Origin: Acidiflorens sp963847715
Lineage (GTDB): Bacteria; Acidobacteriota; Terriglobia; Terriglobales; Acidobacteriaceae
DNA length: 64,000 nt
Assembly: GCA_963847715.1 (NCBI GenBank)
Contig: CAWKAZ010000020.1
Coordinates: 29,875-93,874 of the forward strand
Reading direction: 5' to 3'
A model generated the notes under the pieces. That model made no database searches, had not been told where the DNA came from, and was given only the letters and a program-made list of their open reading frames with translations. Of this stretch, positions 9,759 to 17,503 are shown piece by piece. The stretch's first letter is position 1. Each line of letters opens with the position of its first letter. The translations under genes were made by a program, and so were the position numbers.

Positions 9759-11188
9759 ATACCCGCTCACTTCGCTTCCGCATCACGGCCTGGTATGCCG
9801 GTCTGCTGGCGGGCGCTCTCCTGATTTTTGGTGTGTCGGTGTACCTCGGATTAGAGCGTTATCTGAACTGGGATCTCGCCAGGACGCTGAGTTCTGAATC
9901 CCGGACGATCGGGACGCAACTGCTTTCTCAACATCCTTTCAAGCGCCCGGATTGGCTGCAGACCGAGATTGTGGAAGCATACTCGCCCGAACTGAATAGC
10001 CATTTTATCCGGGTGATTCAGGAAGGCGTTGGTGTGCTCTACGTTTCCGGAGCCCCCAAGGATGGTGCTTTCGACCCGTCGCAAGTGCCATTGCCCAACG
10101 GAGACGAACGAAGCCGTTCGCGAAAAGTCTCATTGGGTGGACATCAATTGCTGGTCGATGCACTCCAATACACGTCTCCGGACGGCAGCAAATTTGTTGT
10201 CGAGAGTGGAGTTCCGTATCACCAGATCGAAGTCGTGCTCCACGGTTTGCTCGTCACCTTTGCCCTCTACATGCCCTTTATCATCTCCCTTGCCGTGGTA
10301 AGCGGTTACTGGCTGATGCGTCGGTCGCTTCAGCCCGTAGATGAGATCACAAAGAGGGCGGAAGGAATCACCTCCACGAATCTCAGCGAGCGCCTCCCGG
10401 TCATCCGAACCGGGGATGAACTCGAAAGACTTTCGATTTCCCTGAACCGCATGATCGAACGCCTGGACGAAGCCTTCCAGCACATTAATCGTTTTTCCGC
10501 TGACGCTTCGCACGAACTGCGGACTCCGTTGACCATTCTCCAGCTAGAACTCGAAAGCATTGCCGAGAGCCAACCACTCAATGCTGAGCAAACCGATCAA
10601 ATCGGCAGTGCTCTCGAAGAGACGCATCGCATGTCGCACATCGTCGAGAGTCTGCTGGCCATCTCCCGTCTCGATGCTGGCGAGGTAAAGATGGACAAGA
10701 CTCCGCTCGACCTCGGCCAGCTAGCTTCGTCGACGGCGGAGCAGATGAGACTGTTGGCGGATGAGAAGGGAATTGTGTTCCGCAGCAACGTGGCGGCCAA
10801 TATTTGTGTTGAGGGCGATCGTTCTCGATTGCAGCAAGTCGTCGTGAATCTGATTGCCAACGCCATTAAGTACACGCCCGAAGCCGGAGAAGTCTCGGTG
10901 ACGGTTGACCGGAATGACCGTACCGCGGTTCTCGAGGTTTCCGACAACGGCATGGGCATTCCCGCCCGCTCTCTTCCTCATGTCTTTGAACGCTTCTACC
11001 GGGCCGATAAAGCGCGCTCGCGTAACTCCGGCGGAGCTGGTCTGGGCTTGGCCATCGTGAAGGCTATCTGCACCGCTCATGGCGCGGCGATCAAAGTCTC
11101 CAGCAAAGAAGGCCAGGGGAGTCGCTTTACAGTGGAGTTGCCTCTTCTGGATGTTGCTGAGTCTGAACTTACTGGGCCCACACCTTAA
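9755..11188 (+). CDS. Sensor histidine kinase paired with the 9078 regulator
   Basis: The 477-residue membrane kinase has TM1 near residues 9-31, a periplasmic sensor region, TM2 near 163-188, a HAMP linker, and a HisKA domain with His253 in the DASHELRTPLTIL box. The HATPase domain has N-box NLIANAIKYTPEA, DNGMGIPAR and GGAGLGLAIV. All boxes are intact, so it should autophosphorylate and phosphorylate Asp51 of its partner. GTG at 9755 overlaps the preceding stop. The sensed signal is not deducible. The CusS/heavy-metal-like layout is a resemblance only. Confidence 0.93.
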   Translation: MNTRSLRFRITAWYAGLLAGALLIFGVSVYLGLERYLNWDLARTLSSESRTIGTQLLSQHPFKRPDWLQTEIVEAYSPELNSHFIRVIQEGVGVLYVSGAPKDGAFDPSQVPLPNGDERSRSRKVSLGGHQLLVDALQYTSPDGSKFVVESGVPYHQIEVVLHGLLVTFALYMPFIISLAVVSGYWLMRRSLQPVDEITKRAEGITSTNLSERLPVIRTGDELERLSISLNRMIERLDEAFQHINRFSADASHELRTPLTILQLELESIAESQPLNAEQTDQIGSALEETHRMSHIVESLLAISRLDAGEVKMDKTPLDLGQLASSTAEQMRLLADEKGIVFRSNVAANICVEGDRSRLQQVVVNLIANAIKYTPEAGEVSVTVDRNDRTAVLEVSDNGMGIPARSLPHVFERFYRADKARSRNSGGAGLGLAIVKAICTAHGAAIKVSSKEGQGSRFTVELPLLDVAESELTGPTP

Positions 11189-11722
11189 GACGGGACGCCT
11201 GCGCTCTGATCTGGGTAGATCCTTTGCGGAAGAACTTGGCGGGGAAATAAAAAGAACCGCGACATTGGTTACGCTCTAGCCGCCAACTCCTGCGAGGGAG
11301 TTAGTAGCGTGGATACGTGCACCGTCGCGGTCCTTGGTATGATCTCTGCTTTCGCAGCTCCAAACCCCGGCGTCTCCTCGCAGAGCAGTCGGTTTTTTCG
11401 GGTCTGGCCGTCGAGCGGGTCGCCCCGCCTTCCGAATCACCCAGCCTACTTCAGGTTAGCTACGCTTTTTGAAGCTAACCCTTTCAGCCATCGACGCCAG
11501 CAACTCTATCGCATATCGCGAAGTTGTCAACGCCCGTTATTTGTGCAATCCGCTATTCGGAGGCTGATCCGGAAAACCATCGGATGGCGCATCTGCCAAG
11601 GCTTTTGGTTGCCGCGACGCATTCGTTGCACAACTTCAATTTCGAGGGCTGTGGAAATCTTTTCACGAAACGAACAGGCGGGAACCTTGGAAGGCTCTTG
11701 ACGCAGCCGACTCTTGTCCCGC
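11189..11722. other. Non-coding stretch with small inverted repeats
   Basis: No convincing gene is seen here. Two small inverted repeats are present: AACTCC-N6-GGAGTT at 11285-11302, just past the kinase gene, and GGTTAGC-N13-GCTAACC at 11454-11480, with a T5 in the loop. Neither looks like a standard terminator. Open frames across the stretch have no family features or ribosome sites. Confidence 0.4.
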
Positions 11723-12166
11723 ATGGTGCAGACAGGGAACCGAGAAAAAGACATGTGTCACCTGGTGGCTTACGTAGATGGCAGTTCGCATGGCAGCCCA
11801 GGCCCGTCCGGCATCGGGGTCATCGTCGAAGATTCTACGGGAGGCCGGGTCCAAATTGCCAAGTGGATTGGCTGGCAGGATAACAACGTGGCCGAATACG
11901 TGGCGCTCATGGAAGCGCTGCAATGTGCCAAGGCTAGAGGCGCCCTTTCTCTTCAGGTTTACTCGGATTCTGATGTGGTCGTGCGCCAAATGTGCGGCGA
12001 ATACGCCTGCCGGAGTCCGAGGCTCTATTCGTTGCACTGGATCTGTCGCAAACTGGCCCGAACCCTGGAATTCGCCATCACTCGCATCCCCCGTGAGCGC
12101 AATCTCGAGGCGAACCACCTTGCCAATCGCGTTGCCCGCACGTGCCAGGACCGTAACGACGATTAG
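11723..12166 (+). CDS. RNase HI-like protein
   Basis: This small RNase H-fold protein has the first-strand aspartate motif YVDGSSHGSPGPSG, the helix Glu in NNVAEYVALMEAL, and YSDSDVVVRQM for the third acidic residue. The fourth position falls in NLEANHLANRVA, where the usual Asp appears to be Asn, so catalysis could be altered. Plant/bacterial RHi-like proteins of this short type cleave RNA-DNA hybrids. The ATG at 11723 or the ATG at 11753 (directly before CHLVAYVDGS) may be used, and the second gives a better-fitting N-terminus. There is no operon partner; the sigma-54 activator begins 141 bases later. Confidence 0.75.
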   Translation: MVQTGNREKDMCHLVAYVDGSSHGSPGPSGIGVIVEDSTGGRVQIAKWIGWQDNNVAEYVALMEALQCAKARGALSLQVYSDSDVVVRQMCGEYACRSPRLYSLHWICRKLARTLEFAITRIPRERNLEANHLANRVARTCQDRNDD

Positions 12167-12285
12167 CTATCCGCACTCGGGACTACTCTCGGCTGGCTAG
12201 CTCTCCGTGATCTCCAACCCACGCATGCCCAAGCCACTAGCAAAAAGCGTAGCCCATTCGTGGTGTTGTTTTTTCGCCCTGAATG

Positions 12286-12300
12286 GGTGAAAAATTAACC
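12286..12300. promoter_or_regulatory. Candidate activator site upstream of the sigma-54 regulator gene
   Basis: GGTGA-AAAAT-TAACC, one mismatch from the palindrome GGTTA-N5-TAACC found twice at 13712-13747. It ends eight bases before the regulator start codon, a position suited to autoregulation. The assignment rests only on this similarity. Confidence 0.4.
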
Positions 12301-12307
12301 TGCCGAG

Positions 12308-13705
12308 ATGGAACATCCCCTCACCACCGGAGCCGCACGTATCGCCGTTATGACCACGGACGAATCAGTCACTTCCGCGACGCAGGAGAGCCTCGCGTCC
12401 GATTTCCACACGACTTTGCTCGACGCAAAAGAGGGCCTACTCGCGTTGCAGAGCGAAGTGCCGCTGGAAGCGGTGATCCTCGATTTGCACACGCCAGATG
12501 ATGTCGCCGAACCGATGATTGAACTCGTCCGGCAGTTGCGCGCCCGGGATGAAGATCTCGTATTGATCGGCCTGATCCGGTCCTCAAGCAAAGGATTGCG
12601 ACGCAAGTTCCTCGCCGCCGGAGTGGCCAAGTGTTTCGTAGCTCCTGTGACGTTCTCCGAGGTGCACGAATACCTTCGGAGCGCACTTGAGCAGCGCCAT
12701 CGCGAGATGGAAGGCCGCAAAATCCGCGAAGATGCCCTGAGCCGCTATTCCTTCGGCGACCTGATCGGCGGCAGCGACGTGATGCGACTTGTTTATGACA
12801 CCCTGAGTCGCGTCGCGCCCGGCAACACGACTGTAATGATCCGGGGCGAGAGCGGCACGGGAAAAGAACTGGTGGCGCGCGCTATTGTCGCTAACAGTCC
12901 TCGCCGGGCCGAGTCCTTTATTAGTGTGAACTGCGCCGCACTCCCCGAGACGTTGATCGAGTCGGAATTGTTCGGCCACGAAAAAGGAGCGTTCACAGGA
13001 GCGCATCAAGCCAGCGCTGGACAGATTGAAATGGCCGATGGAGGAACGCTCTTTCTCGACGAAATCGGAACGTTGGATCTGACCCTGCAGAGCAAGTTGC
13101 TGCGTGTCCTGGAACAGCACACGGTCCAGCGCTTGGGCGGCAAAGCGCCGAAGAAAATTGACTTCCGCCTGATTACGGCGACGAATGAAGATCTTGAGCA
13201 GGCGGTGCACGCCGGCCGGTTCCGCGAGGACCTCTATTACAGAATCAACGTGATTCCAATCTTTTTGCCGCCGCTGAGTGAGCGGAAGGGTGACATCGCG
13301 CTGCTGGTCGATCACTTTTTGCGTTTCTACTGTGCCGCCAACAGTCTCTCGGCGAAGACCATGGACACCGATGCACTTGAGGTCTTGGAAGACTATTCGT
13401 GGCCAGGCAATGTGCGGGAGCTGGAAAACCTGGTACAGCGGCTGGTGCTGATGGTCCCCGGCTCGGTGATCTCCGTTAAACACCTGCCCCAGGGCATCTT
13501 GTACACCAGCTCCGTGAAGCAGGAAGCTCTGCTGATACCCGAAGAGGGAATTTCCTTCGATGAGGAGATGTCGCGCATCGAAATGGCCTACTTGCAGGCT
13601 GCGCTGAATCGAAGCGGAGGAAGAAAATCGGCCGCCGCGGAATTGCTTCGCGTTAATGGCCAAAGAATGAAGTATCTATGTCGGAAATACGGGCTTCGAG
13701 AGTAG
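12308..13705 (+). CDS. Sigma-54-dependent NtrC-family activator with degenerate receiver
   Basis: The 465-residue protein has a receiver-like N-terminus (about 10-125), an AAA+ sigma-54 interaction domain (about 155-385) and a Fis-type helix-turn-helix (about 430-462, SGGRKSAAAELLRVNGQRMK). The AAA+ part is complete: Walker A GESGTGKE near 180, the GAFTGA loop near 228, Walker B LFLDEIG and arginine-finger region FREDLYYR. It should therefore remodel RNAP-sigma54. The receiver keeps an Asp in VILDLHTPDD, but the conserved Lys-Pro becomes Ala-Pro (FVAPVT), so phosphorylation control may be modified. Directly downstream are two palindromes and a -24/-12 promoter driving the LSKRAD-repeat gene, its most likely target. 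Confidence 0.92.
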   Translation: MEHPLTTGAARIAVMTTDESVTSATQESLASDFHTTLLDAKEGLLALQSEVPLEAVILDLHTPDDVAEPMIELVRQLRARDEDLVLIGLIRSSSKGLRRKFLAAGVAKCFVAPVTFSEVHEYLRSALEQRHREMEGRKIREDALSRYSFGDLIGGSDVMRLVYDTLSRVAPGNTTVMIRGESGTGKELVARAIVANSPRRAESFISVNCAALPETLIESELFGHEKGAFTGAHQASAGQIEMADGGTLFLDEIGTLDLTLQSKLLRVLEQHTVQRLGGKAPKKIDFRLITATNEDLEQAVHAGRFREDLYYRINVIPIFLPPLSERKGDIALLVDHFLRFYCAANSLSAKTMDTDALEVLEDYSWPGNVRELENLVQRLVLMVPGSVISVKHLPQGILYTSSVKQEALLIPEEGISFDEEMSRIEMAYLQAALNRSGGRKSAAAELLRVNGQRMKYLCRKYGLRE

Positions 13706-13711
13706 CCAAAA

Positions 13712-13747
13712 GTTAAAAATTAACCCTTGAGCGGTTATTTATTAACC
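13712..13747. promoter_or_regulatory. Tandem GTTA-N5-TAAC palindromes, candidate enhancer sites
   Basis: Two palindromes lie here: GTTAAAAATTAAC at 13712-13724 and GGTTATTTATTAACC at 13733-13747. Their centres are 22 bp apart (two helical turns) and about 130-150 bp upstream of the -24/-12 promoter at 13866. That is the usual arrangement for NtrC-family enhancer binding. A one-mismatch copy precedes the activator gene. Confidence 0.55.
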
Positions 13748-13865
13748 TAACCAGCCTGGCTGCCCGTGCTCATCATTTCGGTCCATCATGGACGGTTCCT
13801 CGTATCGTGCTGACATCATGAGAGTTATAGCCGAGAACCGAGTACAGTCGCACTCGGGGTCATTT

Positions 13866-13881
13866 TGGCATCCCCGTTGCT
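13866..13881 (+). promoter_or_regulatory. Sigma-54 (-24/-12) promoter
   Basis: TGGCATCCCCGTTGCT fits the consensus TGGCAC-N5-TTGCW, with GG at 13867-13868 and GC at 13879-13880 exactly ten bases apart. Transcription would start near 13892, leaving about 70 bases of leader before the repeat-protein start codon at 13964. Confidence 0.75.
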
Positions 13882-13963
13882 AATACATGTGGCAGACAGG
13901 GCGGGGCAAGGCTTCCCGCAGTCGAGAAATTCAGACTCACAAAATTTCGTGGAGGAAATGAAA

Positions 13964-14374
13964 ATGAGCATCGAGAAAAAGTCCCTGATCAATAACATGA
14001 CGGCTACCAAAAAGGCCATCATCGCCAGCAACTCGGCCGTCAGCCCCGTTGCCTCCCAGGGTGCAAGCCTGAGCAAGCGTGCCGATCTGAGCAAGCGTGC
14101 CGATCTGAGCAAGCGTGCCGATCTGAGCAAGCGTGCCGATCTGAGCAAGCGTGCCGATCTGAGCAAGCGTGCCGATCTGAGCAAGCGTGCCGATCTGAGC
14201 AAGCGTGCCGATCTGAGCAAGCGTGCCGATCTGAGCAAGCGTGCCGATCTGAGCAAGCGTGCCGATCTGAGCAAGCGTGCCGATCTGAGCAAGCGTGCCG
14301 ACCTGAGCAAGCGTGCCGACCTGAGCAAGCGTGCCGACCTGAGCAAGACCAGCCTGAGCAAGTTCTTCGTCTAG
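13964..14374 (+). CDS. Small protein of fifteen LSKRAD hexapeptide repeats, unknown function
   Basis: The 136-residue protein has a leader-like N-terminus of 35 residues (MSIEKKSLINNMTATKKAII, then SNSAVSPVASQGAS). It continues with 15 uninterrupted LSKRAD hexapeptides (14069-14338) and ends LSKTSLSKFFV. ATG at 13964 is chosen because GGAGG at 13951-13955 is eight bases away; the ATG at 13958 is too close. No family is recognised and there is no Sec signal. Each repeat adds net +1 charge and a dibasic KR. The pattern Leu at i and Ala at i+4 resembles left-handed beta-helix hexapeptides, but repeated cores separated by KR are also conceivable. Placement behind a sigma-54 promoter and opposite a PqqD/M50/HlyD operon suggests a regulated, processed or exported peptide (inference). 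Confidence 0.8.
   Translation: MSIEKKSLINNMTATKKAIIASNSAVSPVASQGASLSKRADLSKRADLSKRADLSKRADLSKRADLSKRADLSKRADLSKRADLSKRADLSKRADLSKRADLSKRADLSKRADLSKRADLSKRADLSKTSLSKFFV
14069..14338 (+). repeat. Tandem 18-bp repeat, 15 copies
   Basis: Fifteen in-frame copies of an 18-mer encode LSKRAD. Copies 1-12 are identical at the DNA level (ending GAT). Copies 13-15 differ only by a synonymous GAT to GAC. Near-identity, including at silent positions, indicates recent expansion or homogenisation, and the true copy number may vary or be mis-assembled. The opposite strand is also open, reading as an RSARLL repeat. Confidence 0.95.
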
Positions 14375-14440
14375 GTCAAAGAGTTTTGACCTCGGTTAAA
14401 ACGGGCCGTGCAGCGACAAAGCTGCACGGCTTTTCCTTTT
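14374..14440 (+). terminator. Hairpin plus strong rho-independent terminator
   Basis: A small hairpin GGTCAAA-GAG-T-TTTGACC (14374-14391) starts at the last base of the stop codon. It is followed by a perfect 10-bp stem GCCGTGCAGC / GCTGCACGGC (14405-14430, loop GACAAA) and TTTTCCTTTT. This ends the repeat-gene transcript before the convergent M50/HlyD gene. Confidence 0.9.
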
Positions 14441-14445
14441 GCCGC

Positions 14446-16584
14446 TTACCAGATTTTTCTTCGAACAAAATCGCTGGCGGTCCGCCACGCAAGTCCCGCG
14501 ATGCTCCGCCGTATGGTGAAAATCTTGGCGGTGCCGGTCATGCCATCCATCAGTTTGTGCTCCGGGTTCGCTTGCGAGACGGTGACGGTGTAGTAGCGAG
14601 GCGCCACCAGACCTTTGTATGGAGTCTTGGGTGCGAGCCCCGGTTCAAGCTCCGAGGATGCTAAAGCAATCTCTCCCACCACGCCCGGCAACGACCGGAA
14701 ATAAGCATCCGGGCGCAAACTCACTCTGTCACCAACCCGGACCTCCCTGATCTCTGATTCGGAAACGTACAATCGGGCCCGCAGAGAAGAAAGATCGGCA
14801 ACCTCGATGGCGGCGGCGCCGGCGCGCAGATGCGAACCTAGCAAATCCTCAGTTCGCGCGCTCACGACGTTCCCCGCAATCGGACTGCGCAATTCCAGGC
14901 GTTTGCTTTCCGCCGTCAGCAGGAGGTTCTGCTGTTGGTCTTTTAGCAATTCCTGTTCGACGCTGCCCATGCTTGCATAGTGCATTTGTGCATCAATGCT
15001 GCGAGAGGCGGCCATTCGCAAATCTGCTTCTGACTTGGCTTCTTGCGATTCCAGGTCAAGATCTCGCAAGCGCACGACCACGTCTCCGCTAGCCACCGGT
15101 TGCCCCTCGGTGGCGAGTACCTCAGCCACAGTTCCCGGCGCTTCGGCGCGTACGACGGCCCGCTGCGCCGGTTCGAAAATGAAGCGCGCCTGCACCGTGG
15201 CCGGAAAATACGGGATGCCGAGAAGTACAACCAGCACGACCGCCGCGATCGTGAACTGAGGAGTGAATCGATCGAGCGTTGCTTTTTTGACGGAATAAAC
15301 TGTTTTCATAAACGTCCAGAACTTGATGATTCTTGATTTGAAGATCAGGAAAGCCACGAGGATGGTTGGAACAAACGCCCATTCCGGACTGTAATGCCGG
15401 AATATGTTACCCGCCAGCCTCGCCACGGTATAAAGAAGCAGGTAGCTGTAAGCACCGGAGAGAATTGAGTAGGGTACGAAAAACCAGCGCAATTGCGGCC
15501 TGACGTAGGGCACATCGACCCGCAGCCGAAAGATGTGTTTCTGCAGCCAGCCTAGAACCAGCGCGGTTGACCGCTCTTTAATCTGGTCAATACCGAGAGA
15601 TTCAGACATGACGTAATAGCCGTCGAGCTTCACCAGAGGGTTCAGGTTCATCAGCACGACGGCGATTCCCGCGATCAGGATTATTTTGTACGCCAGGTCA
15701 TGGACGGTACTGCCCGGTGGCGTCCCCCACCACACAACGGTGGCGATCGAACAGATGATCAGCTCCGTCCAGATGCCGACCATGCAGGTGACCACCCGCT
15801 GGAAGCGGTCCGCATAGACCCACGCTTCCGTGACGTCTACGAAGAAAGCTGGCGTCAGATAAATGAGGTGAAAGCCGGTCCCGTGGACTCCTCCGCCGTA
15901 ATGTTTGCAAAGAAGGGCATGCGCCGACTCATGGAAGAACGCCATGAAAAGAAACAGAAGCCAGAATTCGGCCAGATCGGCAGCGGATTTGTCGGTAAAC
16001 GAGTAGTACTCGTAGGTGTCAATCCCAATCTGGGACCAGTGCGTGACAAAAATATAGACCGTGAAGGTAAAGAGAAGCAGCGTCAGAGCGGTAAACCACG
16101 GGCTGAACAGGAACTGCAGTTTCTGGTGCGCGATTTCTACTAAATTGTCAACATCCCACCGGGCGACCACGATGTGCGCCAGATCCCCCGCTTTGGACTT
16201 TTTCTGTTTCTTGCGGCGCTCCCGCAACTTCTCCATGAGTGCAGCATTTTTTTCCTGCGGGGACTGGTACCAGAACTTCAAATCCTCCATCATCTCCGCG
16301 AACATTCGAATGTCTTCGCCGCTTACCGGGGTTCCAGTCTCGGCCATGAACGACTCAGCGATCTCGTCGTAAGATCGTTGACCATCGAAGTAGTGCGCCA
16401 ATCTCCACTGATCTGGCGTCAGACGGAAGATCGTCGTCGACCCCGGCACATGCGCGAGGACGAGCGGCGCACCTTCCTCCATGTGCTCCCGTCCCACCAG
16501 GGAAGGATCCATTCGGAAGATCCGCTTGCCCTTCGCAAGAGTCGTTAGCTCCGGCAGAACGTCGAGTGCTTCGGCAAGGTTCAT
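14446..16584 (-). CDS. PqqD-like / M50 site-2 protease / HlyD fusion membrane protein
   Basis: The 712-residue protein has three parts. Residues 40-110 resemble a PqqD winged-helix peptide-binding module (FRLTPDQWRLAHYFDGQRSY). Residues 155-450 form a multi-pass membrane M50 peptidase with zinc ligands in HESAH (His218, Glu219, His222) and Asp321 in NLNPLVKLDGYY. Residues 475-690 form a HlyD/biotinyl-lipoyl adaptor (VVRAEAPGTVAEVLATEGQP). Proteins of this layout occur in peptide modification and export clusters (YydH-like). The ATG overlaps the end of the HlyD lipoprotein gene by four bases, so it is the third gene of an operon. It faces the LSKRAD gene across a terminator. A role in binding, cleaving or exporting that peptide is inference. 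Confidence 0.85.
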   Translation of the reverse strand: MNLAEALDVLPELTTLAKGKRIFRMDPSLVGREHMEEGAPLVLAHVPGSTTIFRLTPDQWRLAHYFDGQRSYDEIAESFMAETGTPVSGEDIRMFAEMMEDLKFWYQSPQEKNAALMEKLRERRKKQKKSKAGDLAHIVVARWDVDNLVEIAHQKLQFLFSPWFTALTLLLFTFTVYIFVTHWSQIGIDTYEYYSFTDKSAADLAEFWLLFLFMAFFHESAHALLCKHYGGGVHGTGFHLIYLTPAFFVDVTEAWVYADRFQRVVTCMVGIWTELIICSIATVVWWGTPPGSTVHDLAYKIILIAGIAVVLMNLNPLVKLDGYYVMSESLGIDQIKERSTALVLGWLQKHIFRLRVDVPYVRPQLRWFFVPYSILSGAYSYLLLYTVARLAGNIFRHYSPEWAFVPTILVAFLIFKSRIIKFWTFMKTVYSVKKATLDRFTPQFTIAAVVLVVLLGIPYFPATVQARFIFEPAQRAVVRAEAPGTVAEVLATEGQPVASGDVVVRLRDLDLESQEAKSEADLRMAASRSIDAQMHYASMGSVEQELLKDQQQNLLLTAESKRLELRSPIAGNVVSARTEDLLGSHLRAGAAAIEVADLSSLRARLYVSESEIREVRVGDRVSLRPDAYFRSLPGVVGEIALASSELEPGLAPKTPYKGLVAPRYYTVTVSQANPEHKLMDGMTGTAKIFTIRRSIAGLAWRTASDFVRRKIW

Positions 16585-17480
16585 GGCAAGTTGGGGACAC
16601 GGATGCTGGTCGTCATGCCGGGACGTAGATCTTTCGTGGGTCCGACGAGTTGCGCGAGAATTTCGATCGTGCCACTGGAAGGATCGATCACCGGGCTGAT
16701 TTCGGTGATCTTGGCACTGTACTTGTTGTCTCCCGAGTCCGCCGATGTCAGTTCGAGGACTTGTCCACGCTGCAATCGGCCAGCGAAGCGCTCTGGTAAC
16801 GTGAACTTCACCCGCAGCGGAGCTGTCTCCGTGATCCAGAACAGGCGATCGCCACGCGCGACCTGCTGCCCAGCCCGAACATAACGTCGCGCTACGATAC
16901 CTGGGAACGGCGCCTGAATGCGCGTTTTTTCCAGCTCCAGTTCGAGAGAATGCTCGGTCTGTTGTGCATTGACGAGCACTTCTTGCGCCCGCTTAACGTC
17001 CCACTGATCGGACTCCGCCTTGTAGCGGGCGTGGTCGTACTGCTCCTGGGTAATCAGCTGGGCTTCCCACATCTTGCGCGCCCGGACGGCGTCGGCTTCC
17101 AGTACTTTGGATTCCGCTTCCCAGTTCTTAAGATCGGCAGCAGCTCCCCGGGTACGCGCACGAGCGCCCTCAAGGTCCGCCATGATCTGGCGGTCATCCA
17201 AATGCGCGAGCAGCTGTCCTTCCCGCACTGCGAGCCCCGGTTCAGCTTGTACTTGAGCGACCACACCGTCGCGCTGTGCGGCAACATCAACCTGGTGCTC
17301 CACGATAAGGGGACCGGATGCGATGAAGAATCGCTCCTGGTCAGAAAGCGGCGCGGGCGCGTTCACTGCGGGCTTCGGTGCTGGCGTCGCCTCCGCAGGT
17401 TTTGTATCACTGCAGGCGAGTTGCAGGGCCATCAATCCAACCACCAGCACGAGTTGCGCCGCTGTTCTCAGGCTCTTCAT
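16581..17480 (-). CDS. HlyD/RND-type periplasmic adaptor lipoprotein
   Basis: The 299-residue protein has a lipobox LQLAC with Cys23 as the lipidation site. A Pro/Ala linker and a membrane-fusion-protein core follow: lipoyl halves VVAQVQAEPGLAVREGQLL and IQAPFPGIVARRYVRAGQQV, a coiled-coil hairpin (about 105-180) and beta-barrel TAPLRVKFTLPERF. It should link inner-membrane components to an outer-membrane or envelope partner. The start at 17480 places the lipobox at the proper distance; a longer frame to 17585 would bury it. It is the middle gene of the 19903-14446 operon, overlapping the next gene by ATGA. No RND pump or TolC is encoded nearby, so the energy source is unknown. Confidence 0.88.
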   Translation of the reverse strand: MKSLRTAAQLVLVVGLMALQLACSDTKPAEATPAPKPAVNAPAPLSDQERFFIASGPLIVEHQVDVAAQRDGVVAQVQAEPGLAVREGQLLAHLDDRQIMADLEGARARTRGAAADLKNWEAESKVLEADAVRARKMWEAQLITQEQYDHARYKAESDQWDVKRAQEVLVNAQQTEHSLELELEKTRIQAPFPGIVARRYVRAGQQVARGDRLFWITETAPLRVKFTLPERFAGRLQRGQVLELTSADSGDNKYSAKITEISPVIDPSSGTIEILAQLVGPTKDLRPGMTTSIRVPNLP

Positions 17481-17503
17481 AGGTGTGTCCCCGACTATTA
17501 TGC

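Noticed and set aside
11309..11701. Open frame between the histidine kinase and RNase H-like gene
   Set aside because: Arg/Ser-rich composition, no ribosome site and no recognisable domain.
13825..14361. Antisense open frame across the 18-bp array (RSARLL repeats)
   Set aside because: It mirrors the repeat on the sense strand, which has the ribosome site, promoter and terminator; the antisense has none.
14374..14391. The GGTCAAA hairpin as a separate small RNA
   Set aside because: It is too short and lies directly in front of a terminator in the same transcript.
16708..16725. TGGCAC near TTG resembling a -24/-12 promoter
   Set aside because: It lacks GC at the -12 position, and it lies inside a gene on the opposite strand.
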